From: Comamonas sp. KCTC 72670
GTDB taxonomy: Bacteria; Myxococcota; Myxococcia; Myxococcales; Myxococcaceae
Length of the DNA stretch: 64,000 nucleotides
Direction of reading: 5' to 3'
Assembly: GCA_014656495.1 (NCBI GenBank)
Contig: BNCN01000020.1
Location: forward strand, 47,940 to 111,939
A model generated the notes under the pieces. The model did not search any database and was not told the DNA's origin. It saw only the letters and a list, made by a program, of their open reading frames with translations. Numbering within the stretch: the stretch's first letter is position 1; each line of letters opens with the position of its first letter. Position numbers and translations under genes: made by a program. Shown piece after piece: positions 51,824 to 61,607 of the stretch.

Positions 51824-53418
51824 GTCCGCGGAAGAAGGCGCTGCCTGCTCCGCTCACCATCCGGCTGTACGCGCCGGGAATGACGCCGCTGTTGCGTGCG
51901 GGCGCGGGAGGGGTGGCCGCAGCGCTGCGCGCCATCCATGGGGAAGCGCCCTGGCCATCCCCGGTGAAGCTGGGGCCCGGCACGGCGACCGTGTCGCCGG
52001 AGGCCATCCATTTGGACTGGGGCGGTGAGTCTCCCGAGGCCACGCTCAAGCCGCTGTTCGACGCGTCCTTCCGCGTGAAGCAGGGCTTCATCGACCTGCC
52101 GGGCACACGGCGTCCCGGCGCCCCCGAGCCCAGGCCCGAGCTGGCGGCCGCGCTCCATGAGGCGTTGAAGGTGACGTTCCTCCAGCACGGGAAGTCGACG
52201 CAGGGCGGCACGCGCAAGCGCCTCACCTTCGAGGTGGATGACCAGCCCGTGGTCGTGGAGTCGCAGGCGTACGCGTCCTTCGTCCACCAGGGCGCCTGGC
52301 GGAGCGTGCTGGAGGCGCTGGATTCGGGGACCACGGTGCTGGCGAGCTGGGCCTATCCCGGCGCTGCGGAGCGGCACATCGGCGTGCGCGCGACGAAGGT
52401 GGAGTACACGGCGGAGGAGGCGCTCTGCGCGTGCTTCGCGCTCCTGGGGTGTGTCTCCTACAAGCTGCCGCAGCTTCGGGGTGGGGCCTTCGTGGCCTTG
52501 GCGCCCACGGACCTGGTGCGCTTCGCGGACCTGCGGCCTGCGCTGACGCCCGGCACGTTGCGGGACGTCGCGGTGGCGGGGGCTTCGGACGCGGTGCTCG
52601 CCGTCCGGCTCGCGATGAAGCTGGAGGCGAAGGGGCGGCTCGCCAAGGCGGTGGGGACCGCCGAAGCGGTGGCGCTGCGGCAGATGCCGTGGAACGCGCA
52701 GCAGAAGATTCGGAGCGCGGTGGTGCGGCAGGACAGCGTGCCGGAGGGCGTGTTGGACCGCTACGCGGCCGTCGCCGCCGCGTTGCCGCACACGCTGCGT
52801 GTCCGCAAGCCCGAAGGGAAGGCTCAGGGAAATGCGGGCTACTTCATCGCGACCAGCGCGCTGCGCGCCTTCATCACGGAGAACCTCGCGGCTTCGCGCC
52901 CCTGGTTCGCGGACTTCGCCACCGCGACCACGGCGGAGGGCCGCTTCATTCACTACTTCCGCGGCCGGGACAACCTGGGCGCGCTGCTGTGGGACGAAAG
53001 GAAGGGGCTCATCGCCATGCATCCGTACCTGGGGGAGGCCGAGCAGTGGCTCGTCCAGAGCGTTCATCTCGCGCTCCGCGGCCGGTTCAAGAGCATCTAC
53101 GACGACACGAAGGAGAGTCCCAAGGCCACGCGCTCCAACCGCTTCAAGGGCGAGCGCGAGCGCCTGCGGCTGAGCTTCGCGGGGGCCAAGACGCCGGAGC
53201 AGGTGCGTGCGGCGCTCGCGGACCTGTGGAGCCGCGCGGGCACCAACCGCGAGCTCCAGGCGCACTGGAAGGACATCCTGCCGCTGCTTGGCCCCGAGCG
53301 GTGGCGCGAGGCCCGCGACCTCGCCCTGGTGGCGCTGGCCAGCTACCAGGGCCGGGGCGACGAGGCCGTGGCGTTGGCGGACGCGGACGATGCCTCCGAC
53401 GTGTCCGAGCCGTCTTGA
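51808..53418 (+). CDS. devT: Cas8a-like large subunit, DevT homologue
   Basis: 536 residues; ATG at 51808 inside the end of cas3. Position between cas3 and cas7/cas5 and the sequence (IRLYAPGMTPLLRAGAGGVAAALRAI, YTAEEALCACFALLGCVSYKLPQLRGG, GYFIATSALRAFITENLA, HYFRGRDNLGALLWDERKGLIAMHPYL) fit the MYXAN-subtype Cas8a1/Csx13 family, to which DevT of Myxococcus xanthus belongs. It is the large subunit that recognises the PAM within Cascade. In M. xanthus the dev genes also affect fruiting-body development, which is known from that species and only inferred here. No catalytic motif is expected. Confidence 0.85.
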   Translation: MAKAVSPRKKALPAPLTIRLYAPGMTPLLRAGAGGVAAALRAIHGEAPWPSPVKLGPGTATVSPEAIHLDWGGESPEATLKPLFDASFRVKQGFIDLPGTRRPGAPEPRPELAAALHEALKVTFLQHGKSTQGGTRKRLTFEVDDQPVVVESQAYASFVHQGAWRSVLEALDSGTTVLASWAYPGAAERHIGVRATKVEYTAEEALCACFALLGCVSYKLPQLRGGAFVALAPTDLVRFADLRPALTPGTLRDVAVAGASDAVLAVRLAMKLEAKGRLAKAVGTAEAVALRQMPWNAQQKIRSAVVRQDSVPEGVLDRYAAVAAALPHTLRVRKPEGKAQGNAGYFIATSALRAFITENLAASRPWFADFATATTAEGRFIHYFRGRDNLGALLWDERKGLIAMHPYLGEAEQWLVQSVHLALRGRFKSIYDDTKESPKATRSNRFKGERERLRLSFAGAKTPEQVRAALADLWSRAGTNRELQAHWKDILPLLGPERWREARDLALVALASYQGRGDEAVALADADDASDVSEPS

Positions 53419-53446
53419 GCAGCCCATCCCTTTCCGGAGTCATGTC

Positions 53447-54358
53447 ATGAGCCTTCACGTCTTCGCCGCCTTCGTCACCCCCTTGGGGACCGCCGCCAAC
53501 AACCGGGGCCTCACCGAGGGGAACATCACCAGCCTCCAGAAGCTGGTGTGGAACGGACAGGTCCACACCACCGTCTCCGCCGAATCCATTCGCTTCGCCT
53601 TGCGGCGGCGCCTGGATGAACACGAGCCGTGCAACCGCACCTACGACGACGCGTCACGCGCCAACGCCTGGAAGGACGCCGCCTTCAGCGCCTGGGCCGG
53701 GAAGTCCAAGGAGAAGACCTACATCGACGACGACCTGCTGGGCTTCATGTCCGCGGAGGGCGCGAAGCAAGAGGGCGAGAAGGGCACGGCCAAGGTCCGC
53801 CGCGCGGTGCTGGAGGTATCGCGCGCCGTGAGTCTCACGCCGTGGTCCGGTGACGTCACCTTCAACGCCGCCAGTCCAGGGGCCACGCCCTCCGCGCAGA
53901 AGAAGGGGAACCACAACCCGGTGCCCTATGGCACGGAGATGCACGCGACGCGCTACCAGTATGGCGTGGCGCTGACGCCGGAGTCGCTGCGGGTACCCGC
54001 CCGCGCGGTGACGGCGCTGAACCAGCTCTGCGCGCTGGGGCCGGTCGCGGGGAATCATGGCCGCTTCCTCTTCGACTTCAGCCCGGAGTCGGTCGTCTTC
54101 CGGCTCACGCAGGAGGCCGCGCCGCGAATCCTGTATGCCTTCGAGCCGTCCTCGCGCGCGGGTGGTGTGGAAATCGTCTCGCTGCTGCGCAAGGTGAGGA
54201 GCGGGGATGTCCCCGCGAAGGAGTTGGTGCTGGGCGGGCAGGTGGTGGAGGGGCTCGGGGCGGAGGAGCGAGAGGTGCTCTCGGGCGCTGAGCTCCACGC
54301 GGGCGTGGTCGCCGCGTGCCGCGCGGCCTGCAAGCGGCTGGAGGCGAGGAAGAAGTGA
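53447..54358 (+). CDS. devR: Cas7, Cascade backbone, DevR homologue
   Basis: 303 residues; ATG at 53447 after CCGGAG. The start LHVFAAFVTPLGTAANNRGLTEGNITSLQKLVWNG and the later YGTEMHATRYQYGVALTPESL, GNHGRFLFDFSPESVVFRLT are characteristic of the Cst2/DevR branch of Cas7. Several copies coat the crRNA spacer. DevR in M. xanthus is required for normal sporulation and negatively autoregulates the dev operon; whether this holds here is unknown. The stop overlaps the cas5 GTG. Confidence 0.92.
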   Translation: MSLHVFAAFVTPLGTAANNRGLTEGNITSLQKLVWNGQVHTTVSAESIRFALRRRLDEHEPCNRTYDDASRANAWKDAAFSAWAGKSKEKTYIDDDLLGFMSAEGAKQEGEKGTAKVRRAVLEVSRAVSLTPWSGDVTFNAASPGATPSAQKKGNHNPVPYGTEMHATRYQYGVALTPESLRVPARAVTALNQLCALGPVAGNHGRFLFDFSPESVVFRLTQEAAPRILYAFEPSSRAGGVEIVSLLRKVRSGDVPAKELVLGGQVVEGLGAEEREVLSGAELHAGVVAACRAACKRLEARKK

Positions 54359-54999
54359 TCGCGCTCGAGCTGACCGTGCCCGTGGCGTGCTGGCGCAAGG
54401 GCCGGGCGCGCGAGCTGGTGGAGACGGAGGTCTTGCCGCCACCCGCGACGTGCTACGGCGCGCTGCTGTCGCTCGTGGGAGAGCAGGACCGTGAGCGGCA
54501 CCGGGGCTGTCGAGTGACCGCGGGGCTGCTGAACGCGCCTGTCATCAGCACGGTGCTCCGGACGTTCTGGCGGACGAAGAACCTGAAGGTGGCCAAGGGG
54601 AACGGTGAGAACGCGGGCCCGGACCAGCAGCAACTCGTCATCGACGCGCGGCTGGTGGTCTGGTGTGACAGTGGTGAAGAGCCGGAGTCTGACGCGCCGT
54701 TGGAGGCCCGGGTCGTCCGGGCGATGCGGGACCCCGGCTCCGTGGAGCGAACCGGCGCGTGGTCGCTGGGCGAGTCCACCCACCTCATCAACGACGCACG
54801 GCTGCTCCCGGAGGGCCGGCCACCGGCTGGCTGTCGCGCCTTCCTGACCACGGCCACCGGCGTCCTCACCCTGCCGGTCTGGGTGGACCACGTGGGAACG
54901 CGTGGCTCGCGCTACGCGGTGGGTGGGCTCGAAGCGCTCACGGACGTTCCCGAGGTCCGGCGGCTGCCACGCATCCCGCTCGCGGAAGGGGCGGGATAG
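54355..54999 (+). CDS. devS: Cas5, Cascade subunit, DevS homologue
   Basis: 214 residues from a GTG at 54355 overlapping the cas7 stop (GTGA). The opening ALELTVPVACWRKGRARELVETEVLPPPATCYGALLSLVGEQDRERHRGCRV is typical of the Cmx5/DevS branch of Cas5, with PPPATCYGALLSLVGE as its signature loop. Cas5 binds the 5' handle of the crRNA and joins Cas8 to the Cas7 filament. The gene order cas8-cas7-cas5 is that of the dev operon. The next gene begins 46 bp downstream. Confidence 0.91.
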   Translation: MIALELTVPVACWRKGRARELVETEVLPPPATCYGALLSLVGEQDRERHRGCRVTAGLLNAPVISTVLRTFWRTKNLKVAKGNGENAGPDQQQLVIDARLVVWCDSGEEPESDAPLEARVVRAMRDPGSVERTGAWSLGESTHLINDARLLPEGRPPAGCRAFLTTATGVLTLPVWVDHVGTRGSRYAVGGLEALTDVPEVRRLPRIPLAEGAG

Positions 55000-55045
55000 C
55001 CGTCGGTTGTTGTCACGCTGCAAAGGGGGCGGGGGGCCCCAGGAC

Positions 55046-56707
55046 ATGAATCCAGCATCCACGAGTCAGAGGTCGGTGAGCACCGAGCCGTCCATCCGTA
55101 CGCATGCGCTGCACGCGCTGGCGTACTGCGAGCGGCTCTTCTACCTGGAGGAAGTGGAGGAGCTTCGCGTTGCTGACGCCGCCGTCTTCGCGGGACGGCG
55201 GTTGCACGTCCAGCTTCAAGACGAAGGGGAGCGCGTCGAGTTGGAGCTGGCCAGCGAAGCGCTGGGACTGCACGGCAGGGTGGACGCGGTGCGGACGCGG
55301 GTGGGGATTCTGGTGGTCTACGAGCACAAGCGTGGGCGCCACGCGCCGGGCCGGGAGGCGCCGGAGGCGTGGCCGAGTGACAGGCTCCAGGCGGGAGCCT
55401 ATGCGCTGCTGGTGGAGGAGCGCTTCCCGGGCGCGCCCGTGGAGTGTCGCGTCCGTTATCACCAGACGGACACGACGGTCCGCTTCCCCTTGGACGAGGC
55501 GCTGCGGCGTGACGTGGATGCGGCGGTGGCGCGAGCCCGGTGGTTGCGCGCTTCGACGGAACGTCCGCCCGTGACTCAGGAGGAGCGCAAGTGCGCGAAG
55601 TGCTCGTTGGCGCCGGTGTGTCTACCGGAGGAGGAGCGGCAGGCCGCGGGTGAGGCGCGGCCGCGCCTCTTCCCGGAGGACGATGTGCGGCAGGTGCTTC
55701 ACGTGGCGACGCCAGGGACGCGGGTCGGGCGGGCGTCGGAGGAGTTGGTGGTGACGCCTCCGGATGGAGAGGGCGAGCCGTCGAGGCAGCCAGGGCGCAT
55801 GGTCTCGGCGCTCATCGCGCACGGGGCGGTGCAGGTGAGCGCGCAGGCCCTGGCGTACTGCGTGGAGAACGACATTGGCGTGCACTGGTTCACCGGCGGG
55901 GGCCGTTACCTGGGCGGCTTGGGCGGCGGGCCCGGCAATGTCCACCGGAGGGTGCGGCAGTTCGAGGCGCTGCGGCAGCCGGACGTGTGTCTGGGGCTCG
56001 CGCGCCGCCTGGTGGCGGCGAAGCTGGAGGGACAGCTCCGCTTCCTGCTTCGCTCGTCGCGAGGGGACCCGGAGTCGCGCGAGGAACTCGCCTCGGCTGT
56101 GCGGGACCTCCGGGCCCTGCTGGCACGGTGTGCGGAGGCTGGCTCGTTGGAGGTGCTCCTCGGGTTGGAGGGCGCGGGGGCGGCGCGGTATTTTGGAGTG
56201 CTGCCGTACCTCCAGGGCGAGGATGTCGACCCGCGGTTGCGCTTCGATGGACGCAACCGGCGCCCACCGAAGGACCGCTTCAACGCGGTGCTCGGCTTCT
56301 TGTATGGACTGGTCCACCGGGAGGTGGAGGCGGCCATCCGGGCGGTGGGGCTGGATGTGGGGTTCGGCTTCTACCACCAGCCTCGGGGGACGGCGGGGCC
56401 GTTGGGGTTGGACGTGATGGAGCTGTTCCGGGTGCCGCTGGCGGACATGCCACTGGTGGCCTCGGTGAACCGGCGGACGTGGGACGCGGAGGCGGACTTC
56501 GAGGTGACCTCCGAGCACGTCTGGCTCAGCAAGACGGGACGAGCGAAGGCCATCGAGCTGTACGAGCGGCGCAAGCGCGAGACGTGGAAGCACAACGTGC
56601 TGGGGTACTCGCTCAGCTACGCGCGGCTGGTGGAACTGGAGGTGCGGCTGCTGGAGAAGGAGTGGACTGGCAAGCCAGGGCTGTTCGCGACGTTCCGCTT
56701 GAGGTGA
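55046..56707 (+). CDS. cas4-cas1: Cas4-Cas1 fusion, spacer acquisition
   Basis: 553 residues; ATG at 55046. Residues 1-200 are Cas4: the iron-sulphur cysteines C28 (LAYCERLFY), C183, C186 and C192 (CAKCSLAPVC) and the nuclease strand VVYEHKRGRHA. Residues 215-553 are Cas1 with the metal triad E375 (LEGAGAARYF), H444 (FYHQPRG) and D456 (LGLDVMELFR). The fusion couples PAM-dependent trimming of prespacers to integration. It is the only cas1 in the window, so it most likely supplies the type III-B array as well. The fused form is the usual one in Myxococcus dev-type loci. Confidence 0.96.
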   Translation: MNPASTSQRSVSTEPSIRTHALHALAYCERLFYLEEVEELRVADAAVFAGRRLHVQLQDEGERVELELASEALGLHGRVDAVRTRVGILVVYEHKRGRHAPGREAPEAWPSDRLQAGAYALLVEERFPGAPVECRVRYHQTDTTVRFPLDEALRRDVDAAVARARWLRASTERPPVTQEERKCAKCSLAPVCLPEEERQAAGEARPRLFPEDDVRQVLHVATPGTRVGRASEELVVTPPDGEGEPSRQPGRMVSALIAHGAVQVSAQALAYCVENDIGVHWFTGGGRYLGGLGGGPGNVHRRVRQFEALRQPDVCLGLARRLVAAKLEGQLRFLLRSSRGDPESREELASAVRDLRALLARCAEAGSLEVLLGLEGAGAARYFGVLPYLQGEDVDPRLRFDGRNRRPPKDRFNAVLGFLYGLVHREVEAAIRAVGLDVGFGFYHQPRGTAGPLGLDVMELFRVPLADMPLVASVNRRTWDAEADFEVTSEHVWLSKTGRAKAIELYERRKRETWKHNVLGYSLSYARLVELEVRLLEKEWTGKPGLFATFRLR

Positions 56708-56710
56708 GCC

Positions 56711-57004
56711 ATGGCCGAGCCGAGGCGCTGGTATCTGATTACGTATGACATCCGGGACCCGAAGCGGTGGCGGAAGGTGTATTCCCTGCTGAAGGGCTAT
56801 GGGGAGTGGTTGCAGCTCTCGGTGTTCCGCTGCTCGTTGACGGACCGGGACCGGGAGAAGCTGCGGTGGGAGCTGTCGCGGCGGATGGAGGCCGTGGATA
56901 CGTTGCTGGTGATTGGACTGTGTGGAGGGTGCGTGGAGCGCGTGCGCGCCATCAACGCGGAGGAGGACTGGCCGGAGGAGCCCGCACCTTTCAAGGTGTT
57001 GTGA
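56711..57004 (+). CDS. cas2: Cas2, spacer acquisition
   Basis: 97 residues, full length for the family. YLITYDIRDPKRWRKVYSLLKGYGEWLQLSVFRCSLT is the classic Cas2 ferredoxin-like opening, with the conserved aspartate in YDI. Cas2 dimers bridge two Cas1 dimers in the integrase. The gene starts four bases after the cas4-cas1 stop and ends six bases before the leader of array 2. Confidence 0.95.
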   Translation: MAEPRRWYLITYDIRDPKRWRKVYSLLKGYGEWLQLSVFRCSLTDRDREKLRWELSRRMEAVDTLLVIGLCGGCVERVRAINAEEDWPEEPAPFKVL

Positions 57005-57010
57005 AGTGAG

Positions 57011-57254
57011 AGACAATCAAGCACCTCGCCGTGGCGGAGGCCCGTGACGGCGAAAGTGGTGGATTCCCCTGTGAGTTCATGGGGTTGAGGCTCTTTGACA
57101 GGTGAATAGGTGCATGATCGATGAAAAGCCGAGTGGTTTCATGGAGTTGGCGTTCTTGGGTAGGGCCTGGGAAGGCCAACCTGAGTGGAGGAGGGGGAGG
57201 TGCTTGAAAAGAGGGCTGTAAGTTGTCGGAATTGCTGGGGGATTTGGGCAGGCT
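57011..57254 (+). promoter_or_regulatory. Leader of CRISPR array 2
   Basis: 244 bp from AGACAATCAA to the first repeat, the same length as the leader of array 1 and strongly similar along it, including CAAGCACCTCGCCGTGGCGG, GAGTTCATGGGGTTG, the block centred on GTGAATAGGTGCATGATCGA, and GTGCTTGAAAAGAGGGCTGT. The upstream inverted repeat is kept as TCGCCGT (57026-57032) / ACGGCGA (57047-57053). Conservation of both length and blocks suggests that the same integrase and the same transcription signals serve both arrays. Confidence 0.87.
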
Positions 57255-60010
57255 GTCCCGCTCGCCGTGATGCCGAGAGGCGTTGAGCACGAGCTGCTGC
57301 GCGGCAAGGTCTGGATTGCTCGCGTCCCGCTCGCCGTGATGCCGAGAGGCGTTGAGCACGAGATTGACGCCACCTGTTTGGTGACGCGCTCCACGTCCCG
57401 CTCGCCGTGATGCCGAGAGGCGTTGAGCACCGGGAAGTGGCACATGCGTTGTGCGACGGCATCCGTCCCGCTCGCCGTGATGCCGAGAGGCGTTGAGCAC
57501 CTGGGCTTCATGTAGTGTTGCTCCGTGTAGATTACTGTCCCGCTCGCCGTGATGCCGAGAGGCGTTGAGCACTAATCATGGCTTGCGGGAACGCCCTGGG
57601 TTTGAGTCCCGCTCGCCGTGATGCCGAGAGGCGTTGAGCACCAAGCTCGCATACCAAAAATCGACATGCCCAGGTGCCGTCCCGCTCGCCGTGATGCCGA
57701 GAGGCGTTGAGCACAAGTTGAGGTAGCCGTTGTGATAGGCGTAGAGGGGTCCCGCTCGCCGTGATGCCGAGAGGCGTTGAGCACTTCGCGCCGGCCGCCG
57801 TCGGGTAGGAGCGCGCGAGGTCCCGCTCGCCGTGATGCCGAGAGGCGTTGAGCACAAGCCCTCGGACGCCCTGTCGATGATGCCCAGGGCGTCCCGCTCG
57901 CCGTGATGCCGAGAGGCGTTGAGCACTCCAACCCCGAGCCGGCGTACTCGCCAATCTTCGCGGTCCCGCTCGCCGTGATGCCGAGAGGCGTTGAGCACAA
58001 TACTCCACGATACTCTCTTCAGCCGAGAAATAGCCGTCCCGCTCGCCGTGATGCCGAGAGGCGTTGAGCACGCACCCGCGACAACCCCAATCCCAGTACC
58101 AGCCAGGGTCCCGCTCGCCGTGATGCCGAGAGGCGTTGAGCACGCAGGGTGCGGGAAGTATCGGCCGCCCTGTGCCTCTGGTCCCGCTCGCCGTGATGCC
58201 GAGAGGCGTTGAGCACACCTCGAACGTGCCGGGCACGAGGAAACCGGAAGTCTGGTCCCGCTCGCCGTGATGCCGAGAGGCGTTGAGCACCTTGAACGGG
58301 GTGTTGAAGTGCAGCAGGTACACCGTCCGTCCCGCTCGCCGTGATGCCGAGAGGCGTTGAGCACCGGCGGCAACGTCGTTCCGTTGCCGATTTACACCGT
58401 CCCGCTCGCCGTGATGCCGAGAGGCGTTGAGCACCATCATCCGGAGCATCGCTCCAGTCCACGCTTTGGGTGTACGTCCCGCTCGCCGTGATGCCGAGAG
58501 GCGTTGAGCACGTGTTCTTTTCCGACGGAGGCTGACACGCCTCGCTGTCCCGCTCGCCGTGATGCCGAGAGGCGTTGAGCACGACTCGTTGGTGACGAGT
58601 CGCTTGGCCGTGAGAGGTCCCGCTCGCCGTGATGCCGAGAGGCGTTGAGCACCCCGGGTTGCCCGGGTAGCGAACGCGCATGATGGTGTCCCGCTCGCCG
58701 TGATGCCGAGAGGCGTTGAGCACCCACCGCTCACTTCGAAGGCCTCATTGGACATGGGTCCCGCTCGCCGTGATGCCGAGAGGCGTTGAGCACCAGGCCG
58801 ATCTTCTGCGCCTTCTCCAGCTTGAGCTGTCCCGCTCGCCGTGATGCCGAGAGGCGTTGAGCACTGCTCAGCCAGCGCCCGCGTTTGCACCGCGCCGTCC
58901 GTCCCGCTCGCCGTGATGCCGAGAGGCGTTGAGCACACATGGACGGCGCCTCCCACCAACAGGTGGCCCTTGTCCCGCTCGCCGTGATGCCGAGAGGCGT
59001 TGAGCACGACTCGGGCACATCCGCCGGTACTTCCAGCACGTGTCCCGCTCGCCGTGATGCCGAGAGGCGTTGAGCACCAGAGGGAGATGAAGCGGAGCAC
59101 CTCGGTAAGGTGTCCCGCTCGCCGTGATGCCGAGAGGCGTTGAGCACCGATGAGGTTTACGACCCCCCAGTCGGCCAGGAAGAGTCCCGCTCGCCGTGAT
59201 GCCGAGAGGCGTTGAGCACGTGTAGCCCTTCATCGCCTTCTGGGCCTGCTGCAGTCCCGCTCGCCGTGATGCCGAGAGGCGTTGAGCACATGGTGCGCAG
59301 TGTCACCGGGTCCTTCGCCCGCTTGTCCCGCTCGCCGTGATGCCGAGAGGCGTTGAGCACATCTTCGCCACGCCGCTGATGAAAGAGCAGTACCCGCGGT
59401 CCCGCTCGCCGTGATGCCGAGAGGCGTTGAGCACTACTCCACGTACAGGTACGGGTAGCCTACCACGTAGTGTCCCGCTCGCCGTGATGCCGAGAGGCGT
59501 TGAGCACCCGGAGCTGGCGCCGCGCTTCGAGTGGCCCGGCAAGTCCCGCTCGCTGTGATGCCGAGAGGCGTTGAGCACTTGCTGTTTGGGGCCCATCCCA
59601 TAAGTTGCCCCAGTCCCGCTCGCCGTGATGCCGAGAGGCGTTGAGCACCGTTCAAGCTCCGAGGACATGCCTACGGGTGGAGGTCCCGCTCGCCGTGATG
59701 CCGAGAGGCGTTGAGCGCCCTTCCTCCTCCTCGCCCCAGTTGATGGGGGTCTCCGTCCCGCTCGCCGTGATGCCGAGAGGCGTTGATCATATGGTGCCCC
59801 GCCTGGCACCCCGCTCGCGGAGCTTGGTGTCCCGCTCGCTGTGATGCCGAGAGGCGTTGATCACGCTCCCGAGCAGGTTCGCGAGGTGAAGGAATACTGG
59901 TGTCCCGCTCGCCGTGATGCCGAGAGGTGTTGAGCACGGCACGTGCCGCTCCGGAGACGTCTCCAGCGGGCCCAGTCCCGCTCGCCGTGATGCCGAGAGG
60001 CGTTGAAAGT
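57255..60010 (+). CRISPR. CRISPR array 2 (type I, dev-linked), 39 repeats of 36 bp
   Basis: I count 39 repeats and 38 spacers. The repeat begins GTCCCGCTCGCCGTGATGCC and ends GGCGTTGAGCAC. It differs from that of array 1 at position 4 (C for G) and positions 22-23, which turn the hairpin loop GGAA into GAGA. Repeats are uniform until the last five, which carry changes at their 3' ends (59683, 59755, 59829, 59902, 59975); the final one ends GTTGAAAGT. The leader and cas2 lie on the left, so transcription is rightward and the newest spacers are on the left. Confidence 0.97.
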
Positions 60011-60092
60011 GCAGACATGGAGATAGGGTCTGCTCATGGCTTTATGTCGTTGCTTGTTGCGACGTTTCGGGCACTCCTGGGCACGTACGCAG

Positions 60093-61607
60093 TTACCGCG
60101 TGCGAGGCATCAAATGCTCCTGGACGACTTGCTCCAGTGCTTGCACCTCGGTGTCAGTGAGGGCGCCGAAGTACCGGGTCCGCTTGCTCTTCGCCAGGCG
60201 GCCGCCGTTCTGGAGGCAGAACTGGACGAAGCGGTTGCGAGCGGCATCGGACAGTTCGACAAGGTCGTCCATCTTCTCTCGGGCTTTGCGATAGCGCACG
60301 AGGAAGTCCAGCTCATCACGAAACTCCGTGTGGAGGGTCTCCTCCGTCCATTGGTAGAGGTCCTCCGCCATGCGTGTGAAGTCCACGTAGCGGTAGAAGC
60401 CGCTGGTCCGCCCGTTCACGGAGACGCTCCCATCCGCGTCCACCGTGTAATCCAGCAGGTTCATCAGCGGCTTTGAGAAGGACTCGAGGCACGCATCGTA
60501 CTGCGCCCGTTTCCGCAGCATGATCGCGGAGATGGGAAAGATGAAACCCTTCGGCGTGAAGCCTGCCCTGGAAAGGATGTAGTGGATGAGCAGCCGGTGA
60601 AGCCGACCGTTGCCATCCTCGAAGGGATGGATGAACACGAATCCAAAGGAGATGGCTGCCGCATGGACGACGGGGTCCGTCTGGGAGACCATCATCCGGT
60701 CCAACGCGGCGAGCAGCCCGCGCATCATCCGAGGCACCATCTTGGGGCGCGGCGGGATGAAGTGGACGCGTTGACGCAAGCCGACGGACTCACCCACATA
60801 GTTCTGGGTGTTGCGGTATCGCTGTTCACCAAAGCGTTCATCCACGATGATGTTCTGCATCTGGACCAGCGCGGACCGATCCAGTGAGCTGTGTTCCGGG
60901 AGTTCGCGCAGGAGGGCGACGAACCGTGCGGCGCGCTGCTGGCTGGGCTGCTCCCGCTCGATGTTGAAAGAGGAGCGAGTCTCCTTGGTGTAGAGGTAGT
61001 CGACCGCTCCGCGAAGCGTGTCCTCGTCGTACGCCTCGACGATCTTCGCGGCTTCCTTCGCGAGCTGTTTCGCCTCGAATTCGCGCAGAAGAGGGGTCCG
61101 GCGCACCAGGGGACAGAAGTTCACATCGCCCAAGAGGTTGTTGCGCACCCTGTGCCGCCGGCTGTTCAAGGGCTGCGCTGTGTAATACCGCTCGGGGTCG
61201 AGCAATTCGACGTAGTTCCCCTGGGTCGCGTCTTCCAAAGGAAGCCGCCTGCCGGTCAGGAACTCATAGAGAAACCACAGCCGGCGGGTGTTCTGGCCCG
61301 TGGGGCGTGCCTGGATGTGGCGGCACAGTTCATCTTCGAAGGTGCGCTGTTCCACCTTTCGGAACAGTGCGGCGAGGACCTCCAGCGATACTCCCTCGTG
61401 TTTGAGTGCGAACTCCAGATGGTCGCAAAGCGCGGGGCCTGGAGCGTAGGTGTTCGAGTAGGTAACGAAGTCCCGCCCGCCCTTGCTCTGCACGTGCTTG
61501 CCCGCGACCGCGGCACAGCTCGAGTGTTGGTGCGGAGGAATGACCTGGAGGTCGTAATCCGCGATGGCTTTCGCGTATCCGATGGGAGTGCCTTGACTTG
61601 GGAACAT
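60093..61607 (-). CDS. Fic family protein, probable AMP-transferase
   Basis: 504 residues. The Fic active site is intact: HPFEDGNGRLHR beginning at H327 (HPFx[D/E]GNGRxxR). An N-terminal helix carries SSFNIERE near residues 212-219, fitting the inhibitory (S/T)xxxE(G/N)-like motif of class II Fic proteins, so activity is likely self-restrained. Family members transfer AMP (or other nucleotide parts) from ATP to a hydroxyl of a target protein. The C-terminus is helical, with a possible winged-helix stretch at the end. It converges on CRISPR array 2. A role in defence is possible but unsupported beyond location. Confidence 0.9.
   Translation of the reverse strand: MFPSQGTPIGYAKAIADYDLQVIPPHQHSSCAAVAGKHVQSKGGRDFVTYSNTYAPGPALCDHLEFALKHEGVSLEVLAALFRKVEQRTFEDELCRHIQARPTGQNTRRLWFLYEFLTGRRLPLEDATQGNYVELLDPERYYTAQPLNSRRHRVRNNLLGDVNFCPLVRRTPLLREFEAKQLAKEAAKIVEAYDEDTLRGAVDYLYTKETRSSFNIEREQPSQQRAARFVALLRELPEHSSLDRSALVQMQNIIVDERFGEQRYRNTQNYVGESVGLRQRVHFIPPRPKMVPRMMRGLLAALDRMMVSQTDPVVHAAAISFGFVFIHPFEDGNGRLHRLLIHYILSRAGFTPKGFIFPISAIMLRKRAQYDACLESFSKPLMNLLDYTVDADGSVSVNGRTSGFYRYVDFTRMAEDLYQWTEETLHTEFRDELDFLVRYRKAREKMDDLVELSDAARNRFVQFCLQNGGRLAKSKRTRYFGALTDTEVQALEQVVQEHLMPRTR

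Noticed and set aside
56991..60018. Long minus-strand open frames over array 2 with repeated LNASRHHGERD
   Set aside because: Same cause: repeat units of array 2 read in translation, not proteins.
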